A stretch of 64,000 nt of DNA. Origin: an uncultured bacterium (GTDB lineage: Bacteria; Planctomycetota; UBA1135; GCA-002686595). The translations under genes and the position numbers were made by a program. The first letter of the stretch is position 1. Each line of letters begins with the position of its first letter. The notes under the pieces are model-generated. The model did no database searches and was not told where the DNA came from. It saw only the letters and a program-made list of their open reading frames with translations. The stretch lies in the NCBI GenBank assembly GCA_938075305.1, contig CALJGV010000041.1:1-64000 (forward strand), given 5' to 3'. Shown here piece by piece: positions 45,035 to 53,305 of this stretch.

Positions 45035-45625
45035 CTAGCTGGCCAGCGTCCCGAAGGCTTCCAGCGCAGCATCCGCCGCGGCGCGGGCCCGGGGGAGCTC
45101 CTCGCGGCCCTCGTCACCGTGGCCGTCGGCGGCCATGCTCCAGGCCCGGTTGAGGAGTCGCTCGCAGGTGGCGAAGTGGCTCCACACCGAGGCGTAGGCG
45201 TCGAAGCCGACCGAGGCAGCGAACTCATCGCTCTGGCTCCCCAGCTCGAAGAGGACGCCGCCGCGCAGGTCGTCGATCTCTCGGATGAGCTCTGCATCCG
45301 CAGGGCGCGCCTCATCGAGGCGGGTCACGGCGTCTCGGACGCTCACGAGCTGATCGCCGATGCCGGCGAGGTGTTCGTGGTCCCCTCCCCCCTCGGTCGT
45401 GCGCTGCGTGCGCGAGAGGACCCCTCCAGCGAAGAGGGCGGCGAGTCCCACGCCGAGGAGCGTCCAGGCGAGGGGCTCGGTGGAGCCGAGCTCCTCCGCG
45501 GACGAACCGCCCTCGATCAGAGCCTCGCCGGCCGCGGACTTCTCGGGGGAGTGGAACCCCGTCGCTCCGATGGTGGCGACGATGAACCCGACCAGGACGA
45601 GCGCTTGGTTGATCTTCTGCTGCAT
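45035..45625 (-). CDS. Two-helix membrane protein linked to the OPT transporter
   Basis: The 196-residue protein has helices at about 8-24 (ALVLVGFIVATIGATGF) and 52-70 (AWTLLGVGLAALFAGGVLS), then a soluble acidic helical domain (LAGIGDQLVSVRDAVTRLDE; ADAELIREIDDLRGGVLFEL). AGGAAG-like AGGAAGC lies about 7 bases before the ATG. It starts 14 bases after the OPT stop and is surely cotranscribed with it, so it may be an accessory subunit. I recognise no family. Confidence 0.72.
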   Translation of the reverse strand: MQQKINQALVLVGFIVATIGATGFHSPEKSAAGEALIEGGSSAEELGSTEPLAWTLLGVGLAALFAGGVLSRTQRTTEGGGDHEHLAGIGDQLVSVRDAVTRLDEARPADAELIREIDDLRGGVLFELGSQSDEFAASVGFDAYASVWSHFATCERLLNRAWSMAADGHGDEGREELPRARAAADAALEAFGTLAS

Positions 45626-45639
45626 GGTGCTTCCTGGGC

Positions 45640-47508
45640 TCAGAGGGACTGGGCGACCTTGACGACCGCGTTGGTGATGTTCACGAGGGCATCGCCCACG
45701 ATCAGGCCTGCGGCCAGCGGGACGCCCTTGTCCTCCACGAAGCGCGGACCCTTCTTCTTGGTGACGAACATGCTGATCAGCCCGCCGAGGCCGAAGACGA
45801 TCATGTACTTGAAGGGCAGGTACAGGGAGAGGCCGATCATCACGCCCAGGCCGGGGGAGACCAGGAGAGAGACCACCAGGCCGAGCAGGGCGCCGGTGAG
45901 GTACTTGCCGAGGGGGATGTCACCGGACTGGACGATCTCGATCGCCGCCTGCAGCGCACCTGCCTGCGGCGCGCCGAGTACCGGGATCCCAGCGGCAAGC
46001 TCCTGGGCGGAGCCACCGTTGGCAGCGTAGGCCGCCTGGACCTCGGGGCCAGCTTCCACGGCGCGCTCCCACATGACCTGGGCCTGCTCCGGACCGAACG
46101 CGTAGGCCTCCCAGAGGACGAACACGACGAGGAGCGACACCCCCGGACCGATCCAGCAGGTGGCGATCTGCGCGATCTGCTGCTTCAGGGGGCGGCCGCC
46201 CACCAGGTAGCCGGTCTTGAGGTCCGCCATCATGTCGGCGCACATGGAGGTCGCCACGCAGACGGCGGCGCCCAGGGTGACCGCCGGAATGATCGAGCTG
46301 GTCTCTCCAGGCCCGAGGATGCCCATGAGGATCGCGATGGCGATGAGCGACAGGCCCGAGAGCGGGGACCAGTCGGTGCGTCCGGTGGTCTGGGCGACCA
46401 CCAGGCTGGCGAGCCAGAGCCAGGTGATGCCGGCGACGGTGACCAGACCCGCCTCGACCCAGCTGACGGCGTCGCCGCCGGAGATCTTCGCGGCGGCGAA
46501 GAAGAGGACCCCGCCGATCAGGGTGCCCGTGCCCACGACGTTCATGGACACCTCTTCCCGTCGCCCGCCGGCCTCGTCGCCTCCGCCGCGGAGGCTGGCG
46601 AGGGCGGCCTTGAGCGCGGGGAGCGCGATCACGATGCCCGCGACGGCTCCGCCGAGGATCATGCCGATGCCCACCTTGTTGGCGGTGAAGTTGCGGAAGC
46701 CGTTGGCGAGGGCGTCCGCGGCCTCGTAGTCCTTGCCGAACACGTTGAAGGCCGCGAAGTCCGGCTCCACCCACCCGAGCCAGACGCACGCGGGGATCAG
46801 GACCCAGAAGTTCAGCAGCGTGCCGTAGAGGATCGCGAGACCCGGGCGTCCCGCGATGAAGCCGGCGCCGAGGGAGAGCAGGCTGGCGGCGAAGACCAGG
46901 CGGATCCCCGCCGGGAGGCCGAGCGCCTCGCCCAGGTGGAAGGAGTCGGCGATGACGGCGCCGGATCCCGTCCAGTCGAGGGTGAGGCCGGTGAACACCG
47001 CGGCCACGACAATGCCGATGGTCAGCAGCCGAGCCTTCTCGATGCCCGCGCCCGGCGAGCGGAGGATCGTCCCGACCGCGATGGCCGAGGGAAAGCGCAG
47101 GCGCTCCAGGTCGATGATCTGGCGGCGCAGCGGGATGATCATCACCACGCCGAGGAGTGAGCCAGCCACACCGGCCATCACGACCGAGGACCAGTTCACG
47201 CTGTCACTCAGCCGCGCCCCGTTGCGCTCCAGGAGGAAGAGCACCGGGATCGTGAAGATGATCCCCGAGTTCACGGTGTTGACCGAGGAGGCGATCGTCT
47301 GGAAGACGTTGACCTCGAGGATCGACCCCTGGCGCAGGATGCCGCGCAGGATGCCGAAGCCGATGATGGCGCCGACCGTGGATCCGACGATGGTGAAGCC
47401 GATCTGCAGGCCGGCGAACACGATGCCCATGTTGAGCACGAGTCCGACGAGCACGCCGCCGATCAGCGCCTGGGGGGTGAGCTCTCGATAGGTGCCTCGA
47501 GGTGTCAC
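45640..47508 (-). CDS. OPT-family oligopeptide transporter
   Basis: The 622-residue polytopic protein has about 14-16 helices. The start TYRELTPQALIGGVLVGLVL and then NMGIVFAGLQIGFTIVGSTV is typical of bacterial OPT proteins, as are FQTIASSVNTVNSGIIFTIP, MCADMMADLKTGYLVGGRP (cytoplasmic loop) and the C-terminal VGDALVNITNAVVKVAQS. OPT proteins import peptides, glutathione or metal chelates with protons. The start is GTG 47508, with GGAG 8 bases before it. The upstream frame is low-complexity and was rejected. A small membrane protein follows immediately. Confidence 0.93.
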   Translation of the reverse strand: MTPRGTYRELTPQALIGGVLVGLVLNMGIVFAGLQIGFTIVGSTVGAIIGFGILRGILRQGSILEVNVFQTIASSVNTVNSGIIFTIPVLFLLERNGARLSDSVNWSSVVMAGVAGSLLGVVMIIPLRRQIIDLERLRFPSAIAVGTILRSPGAGIEKARLLTIGIVVAAVFTGLTLDWTGSGAVIADSFHLGEALGLPAGIRLVFAASLLSLGAGFIAGRPGLAILYGTLLNFWVLIPACVWLGWVEPDFAAFNVFGKDYEAADALANGFRNFTANKVGIGMILGGAVAGIVIALPALKAALASLRGGGDEAGGRREEVSMNVVGTGTLIGGVLFFAAAKISGGDAVSWVEAGLVTVAGITWLWLASLVVAQTTGRTDWSPLSGLSLIAIAILMGILGPGETSSIIPAVTLGAAVCVATSMCADMMADLKTGYLVGGRPLKQQIAQIATCWIGPGVSLLVVFVLWEAYAFGPEQAQVMWERAVEAGPEVQAAYAANGGSAQELAAGIPVLGAPQAGALQAAIEIVQSGDIPLGKYLTGALLGLVVSLLVSPGLGVMIGLSLYLPFKYMIVFGLGGLISMFVTKKKGPRFVEDKGVPLAAGLIVGDALVNITNAVVKVAQSL

Positions 47509-47678
47509 GCGCTGCTCCGTGGTAGGGGGGAAGGGAGTGCGCCAGTCTGCACGATCCCGTGCCCGTTCGCACGGATGCCACCCGCGGACTCCCGGGGAGA
47601 CCGAGCCGGGTTCGGGTGTTGGCCTGGCGACCCTCTCCGTTCTGGCGCTCCGGAGGGAGGGCGAGTACACCGAAGGCC

Positions 47679-48611
47679 ATGAACTGTCTGCAAGCCGCCT
47701 CGATCGCCCTCGGACTCGCCCTCTCGCCCTCCTGCTCGACGATCCCCGGTGCAGACGAGGTCTTCGTCGAGGGGTCGCTGCGGACCCTCGCCACGGGGCT
47801 GGGCTTCACCGAGGGGCCGGTCTGGCTCGCCGATGAGGACCGGCTGGTCTTCAGCGATATACCGGCGGCGAAGCTCATGTGCTGGACGGAGGATGGCGGG
47901 GTCGCGGTGTTCCGTGAGTCGCCGAACCCCAACGGCAACCTGCTCGACCACCAGGGGCGGCTGCTCACCTGCCGGCACGGCGCCCGCGACGTGGTGCGCA
48001 CCGAACCCGACGGTTCGATCACGGTCCTGGCTTCGGGCTGGGACGGCCGGCGGTTCAACTCGCCGAACGACCTCGCCGTGGACCTCGACGGCGACCTCTG
48101 GTTCACCGATCCCCCCTGGGGGCTCCCCGGCCAGCGGGAGGGGCGGGAGCTCGACGAGAACGGCGTCTACCGCCTCGAGGTCGCCACCGGCGAGGTCACC
48201 CGGGTCTCCACCCTCCACGCGATGCCCAACGGGATCGCGCTCTCGCCGCTCGAGGATGCCCTCTACGTCACAGATACTGGCGGGCACCCCTCGCACCCCG
48301 ACGAGGCGAGGCGGACCTCGGAGGGCAACGTGACCTGCTACGCCATGGGCGCCGACGGATCGCTCTCGGTGCGCTGGCAGGCGCCGGTGATCAGCGACGG
48401 CATCGCCGTGGACGAGTTCGGCCGCGTCTTCACCACCACGGGCGGCGGCATCGTCGTGCTCGATCCGGGGGACGGCCACGTCGTGACGACCCTCGAGGTG
48501 CCCGAGCAGCCGGCCAACTGCTGCTTCGGCGGCGCGGACAGGCGGACCCTCTTCATCACGGCGCGGACCGGTCTGTATAGCGTTCGCACGGCGGCGGCCG
48601 GCTCGCGCTGA
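47679..48611 (+). CDS. SMP-30/gluconolactonase-like exported protein
   Basis: The 310-residue six-bladed propeller carries the SMP-30 motifs: LGFTEGPVWLADEDRLVFSD (opening), NPNGNLLDHQGRLLTCRHGA, FNSPNDLAVDLDGDLWFTDP (metal-binding Asn/Asp) and HAMPNGIALSPLEDALYVTD. Members hydrolyse sugar lactones with a divalent metal. An N-terminal signal is present (MNCLQAASIALGLALSPSC). Cys19 could be a lipobox, though SPSC is imperfect. The start ATG at 47679 fits the signal. It is divergent from the OPT gene. Confidence 0.9.
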   Translation: MNCLQAASIALGLALSPSCSTIPGADEVFVEGSLRTLATGLGFTEGPVWLADEDRLVFSDIPAAKLMCWTEDGGVAVFRESPNPNGNLLDHQGRLLTCRHGARDVVRTEPDGSITVLASGWDGRRFNSPNDLAVDLDGDLWFTDPPWGLPGQREGRELDENGVYRLEVATGEVTRVSTLHAMPNGIALSPLEDALYVTDTGGHPSHPDEARRTSEGNVTCYAMGADGSLSVRWQAPVISDGIAVDEFGRVFTTTGGGIVVLDPGDGHVVTTLEVPEQPANCCFGGADRRTLFITARTGLYSVRTAAAGSR

Positions 48612-48789
48612 CCGACGATTCGGTCGACATCTGGTGGACGACGTTGTGCCGCGCGGATGTCCGCGCAGCAGATCGGAGGCGATCCGCTGCGCTGTAGCGC
48701 AGGGCGGAAACAACTGGACCGGAGCAGCGATCTAGCGTCCCGGCGCTTCCCACTTCGGGGAGGCGTCATCGCCAGATCAGATCCCGACC

Positions 48790-49644
48790 ATGATTCGTTT
48801 CCTCACCCTCGCCCTCGCTGTGCTCACTGCGACAGCGTCCACGGCCGCTGCTCAGACCAAAGTCACCATCCTCTGGGGGGACACCATTGGCTTCGGCGCC
48901 GAGGGCGCCCTCGCCCCCCTGAACGACCCCTTCACCGAAGTCGCGCTGCCGACCCGCGCTGGCGTCCTCGAGACCCAGATCACGGAGCTGGATGGGTTCT
49001 ACGACATCGCGCCGTATCGCACGCACGGCGCTGACTACAGCAACAACTTCTTCGGGAACATTAGCCTCACGAGCGGCGTGGCGTACGTCTCGGCGCGCCT
49101 CGGCGAAGGCGCGGACCGCGTCGTCGTGAACCTCTGCGCCCCCTCGACGGACTGTGAGCCGGACGGCTTCTGGGACTGGCAGATCTGGGGCAGCAGCGTC
49201 CAGCGGGATGGAGTCACCTTCAACTCCTTCCGGGACCGTCAGCTGAATGTGCAGAGCCAGCTCGCAGCGCTCTTCTCCGGCCCGGGGGGCTACGTCATCG
49301 ACACGATCGGCTTCTCGTGCTTCAACCAGGGGAGTTGGGGTACCACGAGCCCCAACATCGCCGCGGACAACGCCCGTGAGATGTCGGCCCTGCTCGCCTT
49401 CGCCGCCGCCGCGCTGCCGAACGTCACGGCGCCGAGCGTCAAGACCGTCGCGGTCCGTCGATATGACGTCAGCACGCTGCTCCTGCCGAACCCGGGCTTC
49501 AACAATCTCGCGTGCAACACGTGGACGGGGTACGAGGTCGACCTCCGATCGCTCAACCAGTACGTGAGCTCCGACGGTCTGCACCTCGACAGCTTCGGCC
49601 TGTGGCGCGCCGGCGTGGAACTCGGGAAGGCCCTCTACCTCTGA
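48790..49644 (+). CDS. Exported SGNH-hydrolase-like protein with altered nucleophile block
   Basis: The 284-residue protein has a signal peptide (FLTLALAVLTATASTAAAQ). The mature chain opens KVTILWGDTIGFGAEGAL (24-41), placed like block I of SGNH hydrolases (GDSxxxG) but with Thr32 in place of Ser. Near the end SSDGLHLDSFGLWRAG holds D262 and H265, like block V (DxxH). Two Cys (NLCAPSTDC) may form a disulphide. If truly SGNH-like, it would be inactive or use Thr. The family is tentative. Its region 49408-49513 is duplicated in the remnant downstream. Confidence 0.6.
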   Translation: MIRFLTLALAVLTATASTAAAQTKVTILWGDTIGFGAEGALAPLNDPFTEVALPTRAGVLETQITELDGFYDIAPYRTHGADYSNNFFGNISLTSGVAYVSARLGEGADRVVVNLCAPSTDCEPDGFWDWQIWGSSVQRDGVTFNSFRDRQLNVQSQLAALFSGPGGYVIDTIGFSCFNQGSWGTTSPNIAADNAREMSALLAFAAAALPNVTAPSVKTVAVRRYDVSTLLLPNPGFNNLACNTWTGYEVDLRSLNQYVSSDGLHLDSFGLWRAGVELGKALYL

Positions 49645-49656
49645 GTCCGGACCGAG

Positions 49657-49685
49657 GTCGCGCTGTCGGCTACAGACAGCGCGAC
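49657..49685 (+). terminator. Perfect 11-bp hairpin after the SGNH-like gene
   Basis: GTCGCGCTGTC (49657-49667) and GACAGCGCGAC (49675-49685) pair fully over a 7-base loop, 12 bases after the stop. No U-run follows, so it is only a probable terminator. Confidence 0.5.
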
Positions 49686-49735
49686 CCCCAAACCTGCGCG
49701 GGCGGGTGTTGGACGCATCACCGCCATCCCTGAGC

Positions 49736-50064
49736 AATTCGTGTACGCGGACATCGAGGGTGCCCGCGCGGCCGGCGGTGTCAGGGCGACCATCGGCTAC
49801 CAGGCTGGCGGCGTCTCGAACACCTATCAGTACGGTCTCAAGGCTCCCGCCATGGTCCGTGACGGATCGGTGATCTCGATCGGCAACACCGAGGTCTTCA
49901 TGACGGACGAGCTGGCCGGGTCCTTGGCTGCGCTCCTGAACGTCACGGCGCCGCTCATCAAGACCGTCGCGGTGGGTCGGGATGACGTCAGCGCGCTGGT
50001 CTTGCAGAGCCCGGGCTTCAAGAGCCTCGCGGGCGCCGCGCTGAGCGAGGCGTCCGAACTCTGA
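49736..50064 (+). pseudogene. Chimeric gene remnant from both neighbouring genes
   Basis: An open frame runs to a stop at 50062-50064. Positions 49736-49925 match 51296-51485 of the following repeat-protein gene (10 differences in the 180 bases 49741-49920). Directly after, 49927-50032 match 49408-49513 of the preceding SGNH-like gene (about 83% identical), in the same frame. It has no signal peptide, no start context and no whole domain, so it is a remnant. A likely origin is tandem duplication of the gene pair followed by deletion. The following 234 bases (50065-50298) hold no gene I can recognise. Confidence 0.75.
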
Positions 50065-50298
50065 GCGAGCGCCTGGTCCCTTGGGCGCTTGGGGTGGTAG
50101 CGCCGCTGGCCTTGTGCCCGGAGAGTGACCTGGCCTCTGAGCGGACGCATCCGTGTCTGAAGGTGGTCGGCGCGCCACGGATCTGAATTAGGGGCGGGCG
50201 GGTGTGGTCGTTGGAAACACTCGCACCGGACCCGAGGACTAGCCTCCTCCACAGACCTAATTCCGGGTCGAACCACGAACCCAACGACTTCATTCAGA

Positions 50299-52467
50299 AT
50301 GAGAAGCCTGCTCCTTTCCACCCTACTCACGGTCTCAGCCGCGGGTATCGCCACTGGTCAGACCACCCTCAGCGCCAACGCGGTCTCCAACAACTTCCTC
50401 AGCACGCCTGGAAGCGCGCTCTTCTTCGACGTCGAAGCTCGCTTTGACTCTCGAATCACTCACCTCTCCACCGCCAGCTTCAACGACCTCGGAGACAACT
50501 TCGACGTCGAGGTCTTCGTGAGGAGCGGCTCAGGGCTCGGGAACCCGGGCCCGGGTCAGGACCCGACCGGCTGGGTCTCGCTCGGCCTCGCGACCGGGAC
50601 CCAGAACGGCGTCTCCGTCCTCGAACCCTCCGGTCAGATCGACATTCCGGACATTCTCGTCCCCTGCAACACGGTGGTCGGAGTGGCCCTCGTCTTCCCG
50701 GACTCGGCGCCGCGTTACTTCGGGACGGGACCCGCACCGCTCCAGACCTTCAGCGACGGAGACCTGACGCTGACGACCGGTGACTCTCGAACGGCCCCCT
50801 TCACCACCGGTGGGGGCTTCTTCTCCTCCCGCGGGCTCGTGGGAGACCTGACCTACGAGGTTTCGCCGGTGGCGAGCGCCCTCCGGATGACGGACGCCCT
50901 GCCCGGGACGTTCATCGATATCTCGTCGACGGGGACCCCCCTCAGCCTCTCCGACGACGGCGAGGCCGACATCGTCACGGCGATCGGAAACTCGCTCTTC
51001 GCCGCCGGTACCGTCCGGGTCGGCAGCAACGGCGCGGTGCGCTTCGCGGGCGCCGGGCAGAATCTCTCCTTCATCAACGCCGGCCTGCCCTCGCCGAACG
51101 CCTTCGACGGTGACCAGGCGCTGATGCCCTTCTGGGACGATATCAACACTTCTGGTGGCCTCAATGGGGAGATCTACTGGGAAGAGGTCGGCGACCAGCT
51201 GATCGTCCAGTGGGATGGCGTGGACTTCTTCGGCGGCGCTCTGGACACCGCGACGTTCCAGCTGCAGGTCAACGCGACCGGGCCGATCCCCGCGCAGTTC
51301 GTGTACGTGGACATCGAGGGTGCCCGCGCGGCCGGCGGTGCCAGCGCGACCATCGGCTACCAGGCTGGCGGAGTCTCGAACACCTATCAGTACGGGCTCA
51401 ATGCTCCCGCCATGGTCCGTGACGGATCGGTGATCTCGATCGTCAACACCCAGGTCCTCATGACGGACCAGCTGGCCGGGTCCTTCATCGACATCTCGGC
51501 GACCGGCACCGCGCTCAGCCTCTCGGACGACGGCGAGATCGACATCATCACCACCGTTGGCAATGACCTACTTGCGGCCGGCACGGTGCGGGTGGGCAGC
51601 AACGGAGGACTCCGGTTCGATGGCACGGGCTCGAGCTTGGGGTTCAGCAACACCAACCTCCCGTCGGCGAATGCCTTCGCGGGTGACCAGACGCTGCTTC
51701 CTTTCTGGGACGACATCGACACGGCTAGCGGAGCCGAGGGTGAGATCTACTGGCAGGAGATTGGTGACACGCTGATCGTCCAGTGGGACGCGGTCGAGTT
51801 CTTCCCCGGTGGGACTGGCGGCGTCGAGACGGCGACCTTCCAGGTCCAGGTCCACGGCTCCGGGCCCGCCTATGCGCAGTACGTCTACGCAGATGTCTCC
51901 AGCGTGCGGGCTGATGGGGGCGTTTCGGCCACCATCGGTTACCAGGGCGGCATGATCGGCGGCGACGCGGCGTACAGCTTCAACATCGCTGGCGCCGTGA
52001 ACGACGGGACCGTGCTGTCGCTCACCGACGGCCGAGATACGCTTGGCACGAACTACTGCGTGGCCAACCTGAATTCGACGGGTGTCGAGAGTCGGATCTC
52101 CGCGACGGGGTCGCCCTCGATCGCCTGTGACAACCTCGAGCTGACGGCGTCCAACCTCCCGGCCAACTCGTTCGGCTTCTTCATCTGCTCGCGAGACACG
52201 GGCTTCGTCCCGTTCGCGGGCGGGGCGGCAGGCAACATCTGCCTCGGCGGCTCGATCGGGCGCGGCGTGGGCGTTGGAATCCTGAACTCGGGTCCCGACG
52301 GCTCGATCACGACCCCGGCCATGCTGAGCAGCCTGCCGACCCCGACGGGGCCGGTCGCGGCGATTGCGGGCGACACCTGGAACTTCCAGGCCTGGCACCG
52401 TGATGCCGTCGGAGGAGTCGCGACGTCGAACTTCACTGGCGGACTCCAGGTTCAGTTCATCAACTGA
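50299..52467 (+). CDS. Exported repeat protein with planctomycete-type C-terminal domain
   Basis: The 722-residue protein has a signal peptide (LLLSTLLTVSAAGIATGQ). Residues 22-190 form a beta-rich first domain. Two copies of a 191-residue unit follow (about 197-387 and 388-578), each with TFIDISSTGTPLSLSDDGEA-like, AAGTVRVGSNG, FWDDI, GEIYWEEVGDQLIVQWDGV and ATIGYQ segments. The last 140 residues (TNYCVANLNSTG; FGFFICSRDTGFVPF; NICLGGSIGRG; TWNFQAWHRD) match a C-terminal domain I know as very common in one planctomycete lineage. It is probably cell-surface or secreted. No catalytic motif is seen. Confidence 0.85.
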   Translation: MRSLLLSTLLTVSAAGIATGQTTLSANAVSNNFLSTPGSALFFDVEARFDSRITHLSTASFNDLGDNFDVEVFVRSGSGLGNPGPGQDPTGWVSLGLATGTQNGVSVLEPSGQIDIPDILVPCNTVVGVALVFPDSAPRYFGTGPAPLQTFSDGDLTLTTGDSRTAPFTTGGGFFSSRGLVGDLTYEVSPVASALRMTDALPGTFIDISSTGTPLSLSDDGEADIVTAIGNSLFAAGTVRVGSNGAVRFAGAGQNLSFINAGLPSPNAFDGDQALMPFWDDINTSGGLNGEIYWEEVGDQLIVQWDGVDFFGGALDTATFQLQVNATGPIPAQFVYVDIEGARAAGGASATIGYQAGGVSNTYQYGLNAPAMVRDGSVISIVNTQVLMTDQLAGSFIDISATGTALSLSDDGEIDIITTVGNDLLAAGTVRVGSNGGLRFDGTGSSLGFSNTNLPSANAFAGDQTLLPFWDDIDTASGAEGEIYWQEIGDTLIVQWDAVEFFPGGTGGVETATFQVQVHGSGPAYAQYVYADVSSVRADGGVSATIGYQGGMIGGDAAYSFNIAGAVNDGTVLSLTDGRDTLGTNYCVANLNSTGVESRISATGSPSIACDNLELTASNLPANSFGFFICSRDTGFVPFAGGAAGNICLGGSIGRGVGVGILNSGPDGSITTPAMLSSLPTPTGPVAAIAGDTWNFQAWHRDAVGGVATSNFTGGLQVQFIN
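50887..52034 (+). repeat. Two 573-base in-frame domain repeats
   Basis: Unit 1 starts at 50887 (MTDALPGTFIDIS) and unit 2 at 51460 (MTDQLAGSFIDIS), exactly 191 codons apart. Identity is highest in the FIDIS, VRVGSNG and YWxExGDxLIVQWD segments. The last third of unit 1 plus the start of unit 2 is what the upstream remnant copies. Confidence 0.8.
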
Positions 52468-52774
52468 GCCCGGATCCACGTGCGGCTCTGCGCCGCTCCG
52501 TTGGCCTCCCGTCCCCGGCTTCGTGCCGGGGGCGGGGGGCCGTCTTTTTGGGCGAGGACCGCAGGGGCACCCGTTGAGGAAGAGGGCCAGCGCGGGGAGC
52601 CCCCTGACCGCGTGGGTGACGTTCGGAAGGGCGGTCCAGTGCTTTCGGACTCGTCATCCACTATCCTCGAACCGGCGCACGAGCGACGGTCCTGGCGCGG
52701 CGCTCGCCGCTCCGGCGACTCGTCCAGTCCTCGAGCCCTCGACCCCGCGCGTTGCCCACCACGCCCCCTACACC
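52468..52774 (+). other. 307-base intergenic stretch
   Basis: It contains the terminator at 52503-52549 and then about 225 bases leading to the SnoaL-like lipoprotein start. The open frames here show no domain or signal. A promoter for the next gene must lie here, but none is convincing by eye. Confidence 0.5.
52503..52549 (+). terminator. Intrinsic terminator of the repeat-protein gene
   Basis: A 17-base arm (52503-52519) pairs with 52525-52541 over the loop TTCGT, with several G-U pairs. The core CCCCGGC/GCCGGGG is perfect. GTCTTTTT follows directly. It is the clearest terminator in the window. Confidence 0.8.
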
Positions 52775-53281
52775 ATGCCCAAGCTCACCTCACTGACCCT
52801 CGCAGCCCTCTCGCTCTCTGGCGCGCTCCTGGGGTGCGCCGCTCCCGGAGCCCCCAACCACGCAGAGTGGTCTGGCGTGGTGGACCAGAACGACCCCCGG
52901 ACCCAGTATGCGCTGGACTTGTCGGCGGCTTACACCAGCAACGACTTCGCCGCGTGGATGGAGTACCTCGCCGAGGACGCGGAGATCATGGTGAACGACG
53001 CGACGATGAACCGGGAAGAGGTGATCGCGGCCTTCTCGGCAGGCCATGACGTCTTCGACGGCATCGCGCACGAGGACCTGAACGTCACGACCATGCTCTA
53101 CAACAACGGGACCGTGTTCACGAACATGTGGTACACGTGGACCGGGACGGCGAAGGCCTCTGGTGAGGCGCTCTCCGTGAAGGGGTATTGCTGGATGCAG
53201 TGGGAGGGTGACACGGTCATCGCGCTCTACAACGCCTTCGATCCCACCCTCTACAACGAGGCCTTATCGGCCGACGGCTGA
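52775..53281 (+). CDS. SnoaL/NTF2-like lipoprotein
   Basis: The 168-residue protein has a lipoprotein signal, lipobox ALLGC (Cys21). The mature domain reads YTSNDFAAWMEYLAEDAEIM, MNREEVIAAFSAGHDVFDGI, TVFTNMWYTWTGTAKASGEA and KGYCWMQWEGDTVIALYNAF, the cone-shaped alpha+beta fold of the SnoaL/NTF2-like superfamily, with the usual 'x(D/E)...G' ligand cavity residues. Such proteins bind or isomerise small molecules. Here the lipid anchor places it in the periplasm. It stands alone. Confidence 0.8.
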   Translation: MPKLTSLTLAALSLSGALLGCAAPGAPNHAEWSGVVDQNDPRTQYALDLSAAYTSNDFAAWMEYLAEDAEIMVNDATMNREEVIAAFSAGHDVFDGIAHEDLNVTTMLYNNGTVFTNMWYTWTGTAKASGEALSVKGYCWMQWEGDTVIALYNAFDPTLYNEALSADG

Positions 53282-53305
53282 GGGCGCCCCGTCCGGGGCC
53301 GGCGC

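Noticed and set aside
49741-50064. A genuine small gene of 107 residues
   Set aside because: Both halves are near-copies of internal parts of the two neighbours, with no start signal or complete domain. It is better explained as a remnant.
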